Shown: positions 1 to 7,920, counted from the stretch's first letter. The stretch is DNA of 17,972 bases from an uncultured Eubacteriales bacterium (GCA_934486965.1 CAKSQP010000026.1:1-17972), one strand, 5' to 3'. Translations and numbers: made by a program. Notes: generated by a model not told the origin, from the sequence alone.

Positions 1-171
1 ATATATTCTCTTGTTTATTGGGCGGCGTTTTTCGTCGGTATTCGAAACAGTATTGCAGCCCTTGTTTTAATTGCCGCAGGCTGCGTTGTCGGGCTTCCTC
101 TGCTTGCTTATGCTTATGGACGGATATATAAAAATATAAGATATGTTTATGAAATTTGTCTTGAAATAAAG
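1..171 (+). CDS. Possible C-terminal part of a membrane protein (partial, left edge)
   Basis: Frame 1 from the left edge reads as hydrophobic segments (for example SIAALVLIAAGCVVGLPLLA) followed by a basic stretch (YGRIYKNIR), which looks like the end of a multi-TM protein. The other two forward frames close at 68-70 and 127-129 and do not look protein-like. The frame has no stop before the terminator hairpin at 174; the first in-frame stop is at 442-444, deep inside the antisense of glmS. The true end is therefore unclear. A frameshift, a sequencing error or a chance open frame are all possible. The end given here is only the edge of the hairpin. Function not recognised. Confidence 0.3.
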
Positions 172-173
172 AT

Positions 174-204
174 ATCGGACGCTGTATTCGGCGTCCGATT
201 TTTA
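174..204 (+). terminator. Rho-independent terminator between converging genes
   Basis: Perfect 9-bp stem ATCGGACGC / GCGTCCGAT with an 8-nt loop, followed by five T on the plus strand. On the minus strand the stem is followed by ATCTTTATTT, so it may also end the glmS operon, whose stop codon lies about 13 nt away. Confidence 0.75.
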
Positions 205-216
205 TATGATGTTGTC

Positions 217-2037
217 TTACTCCACCGTGACCGATTTTGCAAGGTTGCGCGGTCGGTCGGGGTCGCAGCCTCGCAGTTTCGCCGTTTCGTAGGCGAGCAA
301 CTGCGAAAATACGACGGCGGGGAGGTGCGTCGGGTCTTCGGAAAGTCGGAAAACGACGTCGGCGCAACTTTCCGCGTTTTCGAAATCTCTGCCGCAGACA
401 AGGATAACGAACGCTCCGCGCGCCTTGACTTCGAGGATATTTGACGCCGTTTTTTCATAGTATGCGGGGTCTGCCGCAAGGGAAACAACGGGCGTTCCGT
501 TTTCTATAAGGGCTATCGTTCCGTGTTTGAGTTCGCCCGCGGCGTAGGCTTCGCTGTGGATATACGAAATCTCTTTTAATTTCAGCGAACATTCGTTTCC
601 GACGGCAAAATCAGCGCCCCGTCCGATGAAATAAAGGTCGTTTTTATCCTTTATTTTCTCGGCGATTTTTTTTATTTCGTCCCTGCGTGATATGATTTCC
701 GAAACCGTTTCGGGGAGTTTTTCGGAAAGTTCGAAACAGAGTTTCTTCGCCTCTGTTTCGGTGATATTTTGCCGTGCGAGAGCCGCTTTTACGGCGATAA
801 GAGCAAAGATAACGACCTGCGTCGAGTAGCCTTTCGTCGTTGCGACAGCCGTTTCCTGTCCCGCTTTCTGATAGACCGTGAAATCCGATTCCTTTGCGAT
901 TGCCGACCCCTCGGCGTTGACTATTGACAAAATCTTTTTGCCGTTTTGCTTTGCGAGACGGAGAGCCGCCAGAGTGTCTGCGGTCTCTCCCGACTGCGAA
1001 ACGGGGATTATCAGGGCGTTTTTCGCCTCAACGGGCGGAGTGTATCTGTATTCCGACGCAATGTTTACGTTTACCCGAATACCCGAAAGACTTTCGATGA
1101 GGCGTTTTCCGATAAGTCCCGCATGAAGCGCGGAACCGCAGGCAATGACCGAGATCTCTTCCGTTTCCGACCATATTTTGTCGGGAATGTTGTCAGCCGA
1201 AAAATCGGGAAGACCTTCGGCATTTATCCTCGGCAGAACGGCTCTTTTTATCGCCTCTGGCTGTTCTGTGATTTCTTTGAGCATAAAACTTTCAAATCCG
1301 TCTTTTTGCGCGGAAGAAAAGTCTCCCGTGAATTTTTCGGCGGTCGGTTCCGATACTTTTCCGCTTTCGCTTATACAGGCGACCCCGCTTTTCGTTATTT
1401 TGCAGACGGTGTTTTCTTCGGGGCGGATAAATTCTTTCCCGTGCGGCAGGAGCGCGGGAATATCGGAGGCGAGATATGTTCCGTCTTCGGCTTTTGTAAT
1501 GATAAGGGGACTGTCTTTGCGTATTGCGTATATCTCTTCGGGAAAATCCTTGAAAATTATCGCAAAAGCGTAAGAGCCCCTTATTTTTCCGCACGCCGAA
1601 TATATTGCCGCGACGGGATCGCGCGTTTTTTTATATTCGCTGTCGATAAGGTGCGCCGCGCATTCCGTATCAGTTTCGCTTCTGAAAGAATAGCCCTCGT
1701 TTATAAGGTCTTTTTTCAATTCCGCCCAGTTTTCGATAATTCCGTTATGAACGAGAAATTCCGCGCCCGACTCGTGAGGGTGGGCGTTTTTTTCGTCGGG
1801 GCTGCCGTGAGTTGCCCAACGGGTGTGACCTATCCCGCAGTCTCCCGACAGAAAGGCGTTTTCCGCTTCGGATTTGAGACTTGAAACTCTGCCTTTGCAT
1901 TTGAGCGTCCGTATCTTTTCTCCGTCGGAAATCGCAATTCCCGCAGAGTCGTAACCTCTGTATTCAAGCGCGAAAAGCCCGTCCGTTATGATGTCTTTCG
2001 CGCTGTTTTTGCCTGTGTATCCTATTATTCCGCACAT
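217..2037 (-). CDS. glmS: Glutamine--fructose-6-phosphate aminotransferase (isomerizing)
   Basis: Makes glucosamine-6-phosphate from fructose-6-phosphate and glutamine in the cytoplasm, the first committed step to UDP-GlcNAc and cell wall. The 606-aa protein has the usual length and full architecture. Cys2 is the glutaminase nucleophile after Met removal. Glutaminase motifs follow at HTRWATHG (71-78), HNGIIEN (97-103) and ETDTE (121-125). Two SIS sugar-isomerase domains follow, with ACGSA (299-303) and SQSGETADT (347-355). The C-terminus DRPRNLAKSVTVE is typical of GlmS. The ATG at 2037 is preceded by AGAGGAAAG and lies inside the end of the upstream gene (13-nt overlap), so it is translated as the last gene of a three-gene operon. 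There is no room for a glmS ribozyme leader. Identification is firm. Confidence 0.97.
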   Translation of the reverse strand: MCGIIGYTGKNSAKDIITDGLFALEYRGYDSAGIAISDGEKIRTLKCKGRVSSLKSEAENAFLSGDCGIGHTRWATHGSPDEKNAHPHESGAEFLVHNGIIENWAELKKDLINEGYSFRSETDTECAAHLIDSEYKKTRDPVAAIYSACGKIRGSYAFAIIFKDFPEEIYAIRKDSPLIITKAEDGTYLASDIPALLPHGKEFIRPEENTVCKITKSGVACISESGKVSEPTAEKFTGDFSSAQKDGFESFMLKEITEQPEAIKRAVLPRINAEGLPDFSADNIPDKIWSETEEISVIACGSALHAGLIGKRLIESLSGIRVNVNIASEYRYTPPVEAKNALIIPVSQSGETADTLAALRLAKQNGKKILSIVNAEGSAIAKESDFTVYQKAGQETAVATTKGYSTQVVIFALIAVKAALARQNITETEAKKLCFELSEKLPETVSEIISRRDEIKKIAEKIKDKNDLYFIGRGADFAVGNECSLKLKEISYIHSEAYAAGELKHGTIALIENGTPVVSLAADPAYYEKTASNILEVKARGAFVILVCGRDFENAESCADVVFRLSEDPTHLPAVVFSQLLAYETAKLRGCDPDRPRNLAKSVTVE

Positions 2038-2711
2038 CTTTTTCTTTCCTCTTTTACGGCGATTTTGCCCGCCGCTTTGACTATTCTTCCGCCGTCGACG
2101 GTCCCTCTTACCGAAACAAGGGGATAAACGTTCGTATTTCTGCCGATGACTGTTCCGGGGTTGAGGACCGTGCCGCAGCCGATATCCGCGCCGTCGGCAA
2201 GGACCGCTCCGAATTTTTTAAGTCCCGTTTTGTAAACGGTTTCGCATCTGACGCAGACTTCCGATTTGTCGGCTTTCAGGTTTGAACATATCGAACCTGC
2301 GCCCATGTGCGCCCCGTTGCCGAGGACCGAATCCCCGATATAGTTATAGTGGGGCGCCTGCACTCCGTCCAGAAGCACGCAGTTTTTCAGTTCGCTGCTG
2401 TTGCCGATAACGCAGTTTTTGCCTGTTATTACGTTTCCTCTTATAAACGCTCCGGGACGGACAACCGAATTTTCTCCGATGACGGCGGGCGGTTCTATCG
2501 TTGCGGTTTCGTATATTTTAACGTTTTTTCCGACGAGGACCCCTGTTTTCATTTCGGTAAATCCCGAAATTCCGTTTTCGGTGAGTTTCTTTGCAAGAGC
2601 CGAGATTTTTCCGATTATTTCCCACGGGTATCCGCTTTCTTCGAAAATTTCTTTCAGATACGGCGGAACGTCTCCGAAGAGCGACTCCGTCCTTATTTCT
2701 CTGTCATTCAC
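2025..2711 (-). CDS. GlmU-like left-handed beta-helix acetyltransferase (no pyrophosphorylase domain)
   Basis: 228 aa. After a helical N-terminus (about 1-55), hexapeptide repeats (V/I-G-x-x-x) run to about residue 210 and form a left-handed beta-helix. The segment PHYNYIGDSVLGNGAHMGAG matches the GlmU acetyltransferase active-site region (E. coli GlmU: [20 protein letters not shown]), so its His aligns with the catalytic His363. The N-terminal uridylyltransferase domain of GlmU is absent. The likely reaction is N-acetylation of glucosamine-1-phosphate by acetyl-CoA, the step after GlmM, which is encoded just upstream. The start is a GTG at 2711 with AGAGAGG upstream. It overlaps the stop of the mutase gene by 8 nt (GTGAATGA), suggesting translational coupling. 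Databases often label such proteins UDP-GlcNAc pyrophosphorylase-like. The acetyltransferase role is inferred from the family and neighbours. Confidence 0.8.
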   Translation of the reverse strand: MNDREIRTESLFGDVPPYLKEIFEESGYPWEIIGKISALAKKLTENGISGFTEMKTGVLVGKNVKIYETATIEPPAVIGENSVVRPGAFIRGNVITGKNCVIGNSSELKNCVLLDGVQAPHYNYIGDSVLGNGAHMGAGSICSNLKADKSEVCVRCETVYKTGLKKFGAVLADGADIGCGTVLNPGTVIGRNTNVYPLVSVRGTVDGGRIVKAAGKIAVKEERKRCAE

Positions 2712-4347
2712 AGCAATATCCTCTCTTTTTGACTATCGAATAAAGCGCCGAAATGTATCTGTCGCACTTCTCTTCGCTTTTACATTCGAGCATTATCCGA
2801 AGCACGGGTTCGGTTCCGCTTGCGCGCAGCACAGCTCTTCCGTTTCTGCCGAGTTCGGCGTTTATCTCTTCGCATTTTTTTAATAATACTTCATCGCTTA
2901 TCGCGGCGTTTTTGTCGGTTACCCTGACATTTTTTGTCTTCTGCGGAAAAAGGACCACGGGTTCGGAAAGTTTCGAAAGTCCCGCTTTTTTGTCCCGCAT
3001 TTCTTCGGTCAGCATTATCGCCGTCAGCAGTCCGTCGCCCGTCGTCGCGTATTTGCGGATAATTATATGCCCCGACTGCTCGCCGCCGAGCCGAAGCCCC
3101 TCTTCTTCCATTCTTTCATAGACGAAACGGTCTCCGACCGAGGTCGTTTCATACTCTATTCCCGCGTCTTCAAGCGCCCTGAAAAGCCCTGTGTTCGACA
3201 TCACGGTCGCGACTATTCTGTTTTTGTCAAGCGCTCCTTTTGCTTTGAGCCTTTTGCCGAGTATATACAAAATTCCGTCGCCGTCAACGATTTTTCCGTT
3301 TTCGTCCACCGCAATACAGCGGTCCGCGTCCCCGTCGAAAGCAAAGCCGACGTCAAGCCCTTTTTCTCTGACAAGCGCCTGCAATTTTTCGATATGGGTC
3401 GAGCCGCAGCCTTCGTTTACATTTAACCCGTCGGGCAAGTCCCCGATAACGCAGGTGCGCGCTCCGAGAGCGTCGAAGACCGATTTCGCGATCGACCATG
3501 AGGCTCCGTTCGCGCAGTCAAGCCCGATCTTCAGGTCTTTATAGGAATGGGAGGCGAGGGAAATAAGATAGCCTACATAGCGGTTTCTTCCTGCGGCATG
3601 GTCGACGATTTTTCCCGTTCTTTCGCGGCGCGCAAGAGGCAGGTCTTCGCCGTCTATCCCTATTTTTTTAAGGTCGCCGTCAAGGTATGCTTCTATTAAA
3701 AGGGTGATGTCGTCGCCGATCTTTTCGCCTTTCGAATTGAGAACTTTTATTCCGTTGTCGTAAAACGGGTTATGCGACGCGGTTATCATTATCCCGCAGT
3801 CGAAACCGTCGCGCCGTGTGACGAACGCAACGCCCGGGGTCGTTATGACATGGAGCATATACGCGTCCGCGCCCGAGGCTGTAAGCCCAGCGGCAAGAGC
3901 GTATTCAAACATATAACTTGAACGGCGGGTGTCTTTGCCGATGACTATTTTCGGGCGGTATGACGGGGTGTGAAAACCCGAAAGCGGTGAAGAAAAATAC
4001 CAGCCGAGAAAACGACCGACTTTATACGCCTGATCGGAAGTCAGGGTGACGTTCGCTTCGCCCCTGAAACCGTCGGTCCCGAAATATTTATTCTGACCGT
4101 CGGTCTTGTTTATTGCCGAAGTTTTCCCCGGTACGTCCCCGTATATTTCGGCGTCCTCCCGAAGAAGGGTGTCGCAGGAGACCGAAAACAGATCGCATAA
4201 AAGCAGGACTTTGTCTATCTGCGGGACCGCCTGATCCATTTCCCATTTTGAAACGGACTGACGGGATACGTCGAGTTTTTCCGCAAGCGTTTCCTGAGAA
4301 ATATGCGCCGCGGAACGTAATGTGAATATCTTTTTTCCGAGTGTCAT
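2704..4347 (-). CDS. glmM: XRE-family HTH domain fused to phosphoglucosamine mutase (GlmM)
   Basis: 547 aa, about 90-100 longer than ordinary GlmM. Residues 1-64 are a typical clostridial XRE/HTH_3 domain, with helix-turn-helix at about 17-36 (SQETLAEKLDVSRQSVSKWE). After a short linker, residues 87-547 are a complete mutase. It starts with KYFGTDGFRG and has the phospho-serine loop TASHNP with Ser191. The metal site is DGDADR (Asp338, 340, 342), the sugar-binding loop GGEQSGH (421-427) and the phosphate loop RASGTEP (508-514). The GlmM-type signatures favour glucosamine-6-P to glucosamine-1-P conversion over phosphoglucomutase. The ATG at 4347 follows AAAGGAC, and the frame is open with no stop or repeat at the junction. 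It is first gene of the operon and lies behind a strong promoter with a palindrome. Inference: the enzyme may regulate its own operon in response to hexosamine phosphates. The mutase call is firm; the regulatory role is untested. Confidence 0.92.
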   Translation of the reverse strand: MTLGKKIFTLRSAAHISQETLAEKLDVSRQSVSKWEMDQAVPQIDKVLLLCDLFSVSCDTLLREDAEIYGDVPGKTSAINKTDGQNKYFGTDGFRGEANVTLTSDQAYKVGRFLGWYFSSPLSGFHTPSYRPKIVIGKDTRRSSYMFEYALAAGLTASGADAYMLHVITTPGVAFVTRRDGFDCGIMITASHNPFYDNGIKVLNSKGEKIGDDITLLIEAYLDGDLKKIGIDGEDLPLARRERTGKIVDHAAGRNRYVGYLISLASHSYKDLKIGLDCANGASWSIAKSVFDALGARTCVIGDLPDGLNVNEGCGSTHIEKLQALVREKGLDVGFAFDGDADRCIAVDENGKIVDGDGILYILGKRLKAKGALDKNRIVATVMSNTGLFRALEDAGIEYETTSVGDRFVYERMEEEGLRLGGEQSGHIIIRKYATTGDGLLTAIMLTEEMRDKKAGLSKLSEPVVLFPQKTKNVRVTDKNAAISDEVLLKKCEEINAELGRNGRAVLRASGTEPVLRIMLECKSEEKCDRYISALYSIVKKRGYCCE

Positions 4348-4431
4348 GTTTTTCGTCCTTTCGTTTCGCTGTCTGCCCGATTATAACGGATACGGTTGCT
4401 TTTCGCTATCAACAAAAAATGGAAATTTTCG

Positions 4432-4446
4432 GCAACTTACAGTTGC
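4432..4446. promoter_or_regulatory. Candidate operator for the HTH-GlmM protein
   Basis: Perfect inverted repeat GCAACT-TAC-AGTTGC. It lies about 10-24 nt downstream of the transcription start predicted from the minus promoter, a usual position for a repressor block. A matching half-site AGTTGC recurs at 4564-4569. Binding by the fused HTH domain is inferred from position only. Confidence 0.5.
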
Positions 4447-4462
4447 GGATATCTCTGAATGT

Positions 4463-4491
4463 ATTATATACCGTTTTCGGAAAAATATCAA
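4463..4491 (-). promoter_or_regulatory. Sigma-A promoter of the amino-sugar operon
   Basis: Read on the minus strand: -35 TTGATA (4491-4486), 17-nt spacer, -10 TATAAT (4468-4463). Near consensus, about 115 nt upstream of the mutase start codon. Confidence 0.8.
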
Positions 4492-4640
4492 TACTTGCAA
4501 AAATTTCCTTGAAATCAGCGTAAAAATAAGGAAAAACTTTTTTGGAAAATATATGCAAATAGAAGTTGCAATATAAATCTGCCGAAAAAATGACATTAAA
4601 TATTCACCGAAGACATTTTCTGTCCCGTCCGTCATATTCC

Positions 4641-4660
4641 CAATATCTGAGGCAATATTG
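4641..4660. promoter_or_regulatory. Inverted repeat overlapping the transporter -35 box
   Basis: CAATAT (4641-4646), 8-nt spacer, ATATTG (4655-4660). The right arm covers the first three bases of the -35 box TTGACT, where a bound protein would block or assist RNA polymerase. No candidate regulator is obvious. Confidence 0.3.
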
Positions 4661-4686
4661 ACTTCTTTACGGTTTTAATGTATACT
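4658..4686 (+). promoter_or_regulatory. Sigma-A promoter of the NSS transporter
   Basis: -35 TTGACT (4658-4663), 17-nt spacer, -10 TATACT (4681-4686). Predicted start of transcription is near 4693. This rules out the ATG at 4692 and supports the ATG at 4719. Confidence 0.8.
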
Positions 4687-4718
4687 ACTAAATGGACTTT
4701 AAGACAAAGGAGTTTGTT

Positions 4719-6077
4719 ATGGAAAGAGAATCTTTCAAATCAAGACTCGGATTTCTGCTCGTTTCGGCAGGCTGTGCGATAGGAATAGGAAACGTCTGGC
4801 GTTTCCCGTTTATCGTCGGTCAGAACGGCGGCGGAATTTTCGTTCTGATATATCTTATTATGCTTGTGATTATGGGACTTCCCGTTCTTACAATGGAACT
4901 TGCGGTCGGCAGAGCGTCGCGTAAAAGCGCGGTCCTCGCCTATAAAACGCTCGAAAAACCGAAATCGAAATGGCATATTCACGGTTGGTTCGCGATAATC
5001 GGCTGTTATCTGCTGATGATGTACTATACCACCGTTTCAGGCTGGATGTTAAACTATTTCTTCAAGTTCGCGACGGGAACTTTTACTTCGGGAATGACTG
5101 CGGAAGCAAGCGGACAGGTCTTTACCGATATGCTTGCAAACCCGACCGAAATGGGACTCTGGACAGCGATAACCGTCGTCGCAGGTATTCTTATCTGCAG
5201 TGTCGGCGTCCAGAAAGGGCTTGAAAGAGTAAGCAAAGTGATGATGACCGCGCTTCTCGCGCTTATCATCGTCCTTGCGGTCCACAGTTTTACTCTTTCG
5301 GGCGCGAAAGAGGGACTTTCTTTCTATCTTGTTCCGAATCTCGAAAACGTAAAAGCCGTCGGGATAGGAAACGTTATCGCCTCGGCGATGAATCAGGCGT
5401 TCTTTACTCTCAGCCTCGGTATTGCCGCAATGGAAATATTCGGCAGTTACATGAGCAAAGACCATACTCTTATGAGCGAGGGCGCCCGTATCTGCGCTCT
5501 TGATACCTTTGTCGCGATCGCCGCGGGACTTATCATTTTCCCCGCATGCTTTTCGTACGGCGTTGAGGTCGACGCAGGTCCGAGCCTCATATTCGTGACC
5601 TTGCCGAACGTTTTCGTCAATATGGCGGGCGGAAGGGTATGGGGAAGCCTGTTCTTCCTGTTTATGACTTTCGCGTCGTTTTCGACGGTCATCGCCGTTT
5701 TCGAAAACATAATGGCTTCGTGTATCGATAATTTCGGCTGGAGCAGAAAAAAGGCGGCGCTTATAAACGGCATAGTAATTCTTATTGCAAGTATTCCATG
5801 CGTTCTCGGCTATAACATTTTGAGCGGATTTCACCCGATCGGCGGCAGGGATATCCTCGACAGCGAGGATTTCCTCGTCAGCAATATCCTGCTTCCTCTT
5901 GGGTCTCTTGTATATCTTCTTTTCTGCGTCACACGCTTCGGCTGGGGATTCAAGAATTATCAGAAAGAGGCAAACCTCGGCAAGGGCATAAAAATCGGTT
6001 CGTTTGTAAAATGGTATTTCCTACTTGTCCTTCCGCTTCTGATAATCGCGATCTTCGTGATAGGGCTGATAGGTTGA
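4719..6077 (+). CDS. Sodium-dependent transporter of the NSS/SNF family
   Basis: A 452-aa inner-membrane symporter, probably importing an amino acid or related amine with Na+. The TM1 signature GCAIGIGNVWRFPF (about 18-31) is the unwound substrate/Na+ site of the LeuT fold, with Asn25 at the position of the LeuT Na1 ligand. Eleven or so hydrophobic segments follow. The length matches bacterial 11-TM members such as MhsT. The start is the ATG at 4719, with AAAGGAG six nt upstream; the ATG at 4692 coincides with the predicted transcription start. There is no terminator after it, so readthrough into the next gene is possible, but that gene also has its own promoter. A diverged copy of its last 15 codons lies at 7918-7962. 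Substrate cannot be told from sequence. Confidence 0.92.
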   Translation: MERESFKSRLGFLLVSAGCAIGIGNVWRFPFIVGQNGGGIFVLIYLIMLVIMGLPVLTMELAVGRASRKSAVLAYKTLEKPKSKWHIHGWFAIIGCYLLMMYYTTVSGWMLNYFFKFATGTFTSGMTAEASGQVFTDMLANPTEMGLWTAITVVAGILICSVGVQKGLERVSKVMMTALLALIIVLAVHSFTLSGAKEGLSFYLVPNLENVKAVGIGNVIASAMNQAFFTLSLGIAAMEIFGSYMSKDHTLMSEGARICALDTFVAIAAGLIIFPACFSYGVEVDAGPSLIFVTLPNVFVNMAGGRVWGSLFFLFMTFASFSTVIAVFENIMASCIDNFGWSRKKAALINGIVILIASIPCVLGYNILSGFHPIGGRDILDSEDFLVSNILLPLGSLVYLLFCVTRFGWGFKNYQKEANLGKGIKIGSFVKWYFLLVLPLLIIAIFVIGLIG

Positions 6078-6102
6078 CGGTCAAATATAAATATGTTATA
6101 AT
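6074..6102 (+). promoter_or_regulatory. Sigma-A promoter of the ThDP enzyme gene
   Basis: -35 TTGACG (6074-6079), 17-nt spacer, -10 TATAAT (6097-6102). The -35 box contains the TGA stop codon of the transporter gene (6075-6077). Transcription should start near 6109, so an ATG at 6105 cannot be the start codon. Confidence 0.75.
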
Positions 6103-6140
6103 CAATGCGTAATTACGGTATCCGGGAGGCGATACGGACG

Positions 6141-7868
6141 ATGAAATATACGGACGAGAAAAATATTCAGATACTTATTTCACTGCTTAAAAAACATAAT
6201 ATAAAAAATATTATCGCAAGTCCCGGTGCGACTAATATCAGTTTTGTCGCAAGCGTTCAGGACGATGATTTTTTCAACGTATATTCCTGTGTGGACGAGC
6301 GTTCTGCGGCGTATCTTGCCTGCGGAATGGCTGCGGAGACGGGTGAACCCGTCGTAATAACCTGCACGGGAGCTACCGCGTCGAGAAATTATGTCCCCGG
6401 TCTTACAGAGGCCTTTTACAGGAAACTTCCCGTTATAGCGGTCACAGCAAGCCAGCATTTCGCCAGAATAGGACAGAATGTCCCCCAGGTAATCGACCGT
6501 TCGGTTCAACTTAACGACACCGTCAAAAAGAATGTGCAGATAGGTTCGGTCCGTACCGACGAGGACAGATGGGAATGTAACCTTAAAATAAACGACGCCC
6601 TCCTCGAAACGAAAAACGACGGCGGAGGTCCCGTCCTTATCAATATCGTTACCGATTACTGCAACGAATTCAACTGTGAAAAACTGCCCGATGAGCGGAA
6701 GATAGACAGAATATCCGCCGCTGACGATTTCCCGGAAATAAAAGGAAAGAATGTCGCCGTTTACATCGGTGCTCACTGCAGAATGTCCGACAGACTTACG
6801 GGCGCGATACAGACTTTCTGCGAAAAATACAACGCCGCCGTTCTTTGCGATCGGACAAGCAACTATAACGGTAAATACAAAGTTCCTGCAAACATAATTT
6901 TTGATCAGGAAGTTTCGTGCGGGATCCCGGACGCAGACCTTTTAATAGACATCGGAAATGTTTCGGGTTCGTATATGAGCGTCAGAATGAAAGAGGTCTG
7001 GAGGGTCAATCCCGACGGGATCATTAGGGATAAATGGAGAAAATTAAGATATATCTTCAAGGCCGAGGAAGTCGCCTTCTTTGAAAAATATAACGGTATG
7101 ACCGAAGAGGTCTCCGATCTTTCCTATTATGACACGCTCAATACAAAAAGACTTTCTCTCGAAGAAAAATTCAACGCGCTCGACCTTCCTTTCTCGAATA
7201 TCTTCGTTGCAAGGGAAATAAACGGATATTTAAGAGACGGAGACATCGTTCATCTCGGTATACTGAATACCCTGAGAGCGTGGAACTTTATTATGCCGAA
7301 AACAGATATCCCGTGTTTCTGTAATACGGGCGGTTTCGGTATCGACGGCGTTGTTTCGACGGCTCTCGGTGCGTCGCTTGCAACGGATAAGACTGTTTAC
7401 TGTATCGTCGGCGATCTTGCGTTTTTCTACGATATGAACGCAATCGGAAACAGGGAACTGAAAAATAATCTGCGTATACTTCTTGTCAATAACGGCTGCG
7501 GAACGGAATTCCGTAATTATAACCACAGAGCCGTAAGCGTTGCGGAAAATACGGGAGTGTCCCTTGACTATATCTCCGCTTCCGGACATTTCGGAAACAG
7601 ATCTCCCGATCTTGTCAGAAACTACGCCGAAGATCTCGGTTTAAGGTATTTTTCCGCACGGAACAAAGACGAGTTCTTCGAAAATATTGCCGAATTTACC
7701 GCAGAAGATTCCGACCGACCCATGCTTTTTGAAATATTTACGGACCCGGATTGCGAAAACGCCGCTCTGAAAATGACAAAAACTCTTGAAGTCAACGCGA
7801 AATCCGTAGTGAAAAGCATTTTGGGCGAAAAGGGCGTTAAAATAGCGAAAAAATTACTTAACAGATAA
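6141..7868 (+). CDS. Thiamine-diphosphate-dependent enzyme, MenD-like
   Basis: 575 aa with the three-domain layout of ThDP decarboxylases. The N-terminal Pyr domain holds the cofactor-activating glutamate, Glu53 in CVDERSAAYLACGMA. A central domain follows. The C-terminal PP domain has the Mg-ThDP motif GD (424-425) then NN at 450-451. The pattern IVGDLAFFYDMNA near 421 resembles MenD-type enzymes more than acetolactate synthases. Other menaquinone genes are absent here, so a MenD role is unlikely. Similar orphan enzymes occur in surface-polysaccharide and secondary-metabolite loci, and an acyltransferase gene follows. The start at 6141 was chosen because the upstream ATG (6105) precedes the predicted transcription start; GGGAGG lies 11 nt upstream, a slightly long spacing. 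Reaction and substrate unknown. Confidence 0.8.
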   Translation: MKYTDEKNIQILISLLKKHNIKNIIASPGATNISFVASVQDDDFFNVYSCVDERSAAYLACGMAAETGEPVVITCTGATASRNYVPGLTEAFYRKLPVIAVTASQHFARIGQNVPQVIDRSVQLNDTVKKNVQIGSVRTDEDRWECNLKINDALLETKNDGGGPVLINIVTDYCNEFNCEKLPDERKIDRISAADDFPEIKGKNVAVYIGAHCRMSDRLTGAIQTFCEKYNAAVLCDRTSNYNGKYKVPANIIFDQEVSCGIPDADLLIDIGNVSGSYMSVRMKEVWRVNPDGIIRDKWRKLRYIFKAEEVAFFEKYNGMTEEVSDLSYYDTLNTKRLSLEEKFNALDLPFSNIFVAREINGYLRDGDIVHLGILNTLRAWNFIMPKTDIPCFCNTGGFGIDGVVSTALGASLATDKTVYCIVGDLAFFYDMNAIGNRELKNNLRILLVNNGCGTEFRNYNHRAVSVAENTGVSLDYISASGHFGNRSPDLVRNYAEDLGLRYFSARNKDEFFENIAEFTAEDSDRPMLFEIFTDPDCENAALKMTKTLEVNAKSVVKSILGEKGVKIAKKLLNR

Positions 7869-7920
7869 TTTACGCCCGAATCTCTGCCGTTACGGCAATC
7901 AGGCATAAGTACCCTTGCCG
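7869..7920. repeat. 52-bp imperfect direct repeat, copy A
   Basis: TTTACGCCCGAATC...CCCTTGCCG is about 80% identical to copy B at 8492-8544, by eye. Copy A has an internal palindrome TGCCGT-T-ACGGCA (7885-7897), lost in copy B. It directly follows the stop codon of the ThDP gene and runs into the NSS relic. No T-run follows, so it is not an obvious terminator. Confidence 0.6.

Larger units (their letters stand above)
4348..4718. other. Divergent intergenic region, amino-sugar operon / NSS transporter
   Basis: 371 bp, AT-rich, with no supported gene. It contains the minus promoter (4463-4491) and plus promoter (4658-4686), the GCAACT-TAC-AGTTGC palindrome (4432-4446) and an inverted repeat at 4641-4660. 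A further isolated AGTTGC half-site lies at 4564-4569, facing TGCAA at 4554-4558. The predicted leader of the mutase mRNA is about 110 nt. I saw no riboswitch-like fold in it by eye. Confidence 0.7.

Noticed and set aside
946..1884. 312-aa open frame on the plus strand
   Set aside because: It is fully antisense to glmS, has no family resemblance and is rich in Arg/Phe/Tyr as expected from a shadow frame. The same holds for 5049-5834 (minus) inside the transporter and 11317-12105 (minus) inside the SDR gene.
2025..2140. glmS ribozyme/riboswitch upstream of glmS
   Set aside because: The glmS start lies inside the preceding coding region with only 13 nt of overlap; there is no leader to hold the ribozyme.
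4692..4718. Upstream ATG for the NSS transporter
   Set aside because: It coincides with the predicted transcription start and has no ribosome binding site, while the ATG at 4719 has AAAGGAG at 6 nt.
6105..6140. Upstream ATG for the ThDP enzyme
   Set aside because: It is 3 nt after the -10 box TATAAT, so it would not be in the mRNA from that promoter; the added residues are not family-like.
7885..7897. TGCCGT-T-ACGGCA as a terminator after the ThDP gene
   Set aside because: The loop would be one base and no T-run follows; it is better treated as part of repeat copy A.
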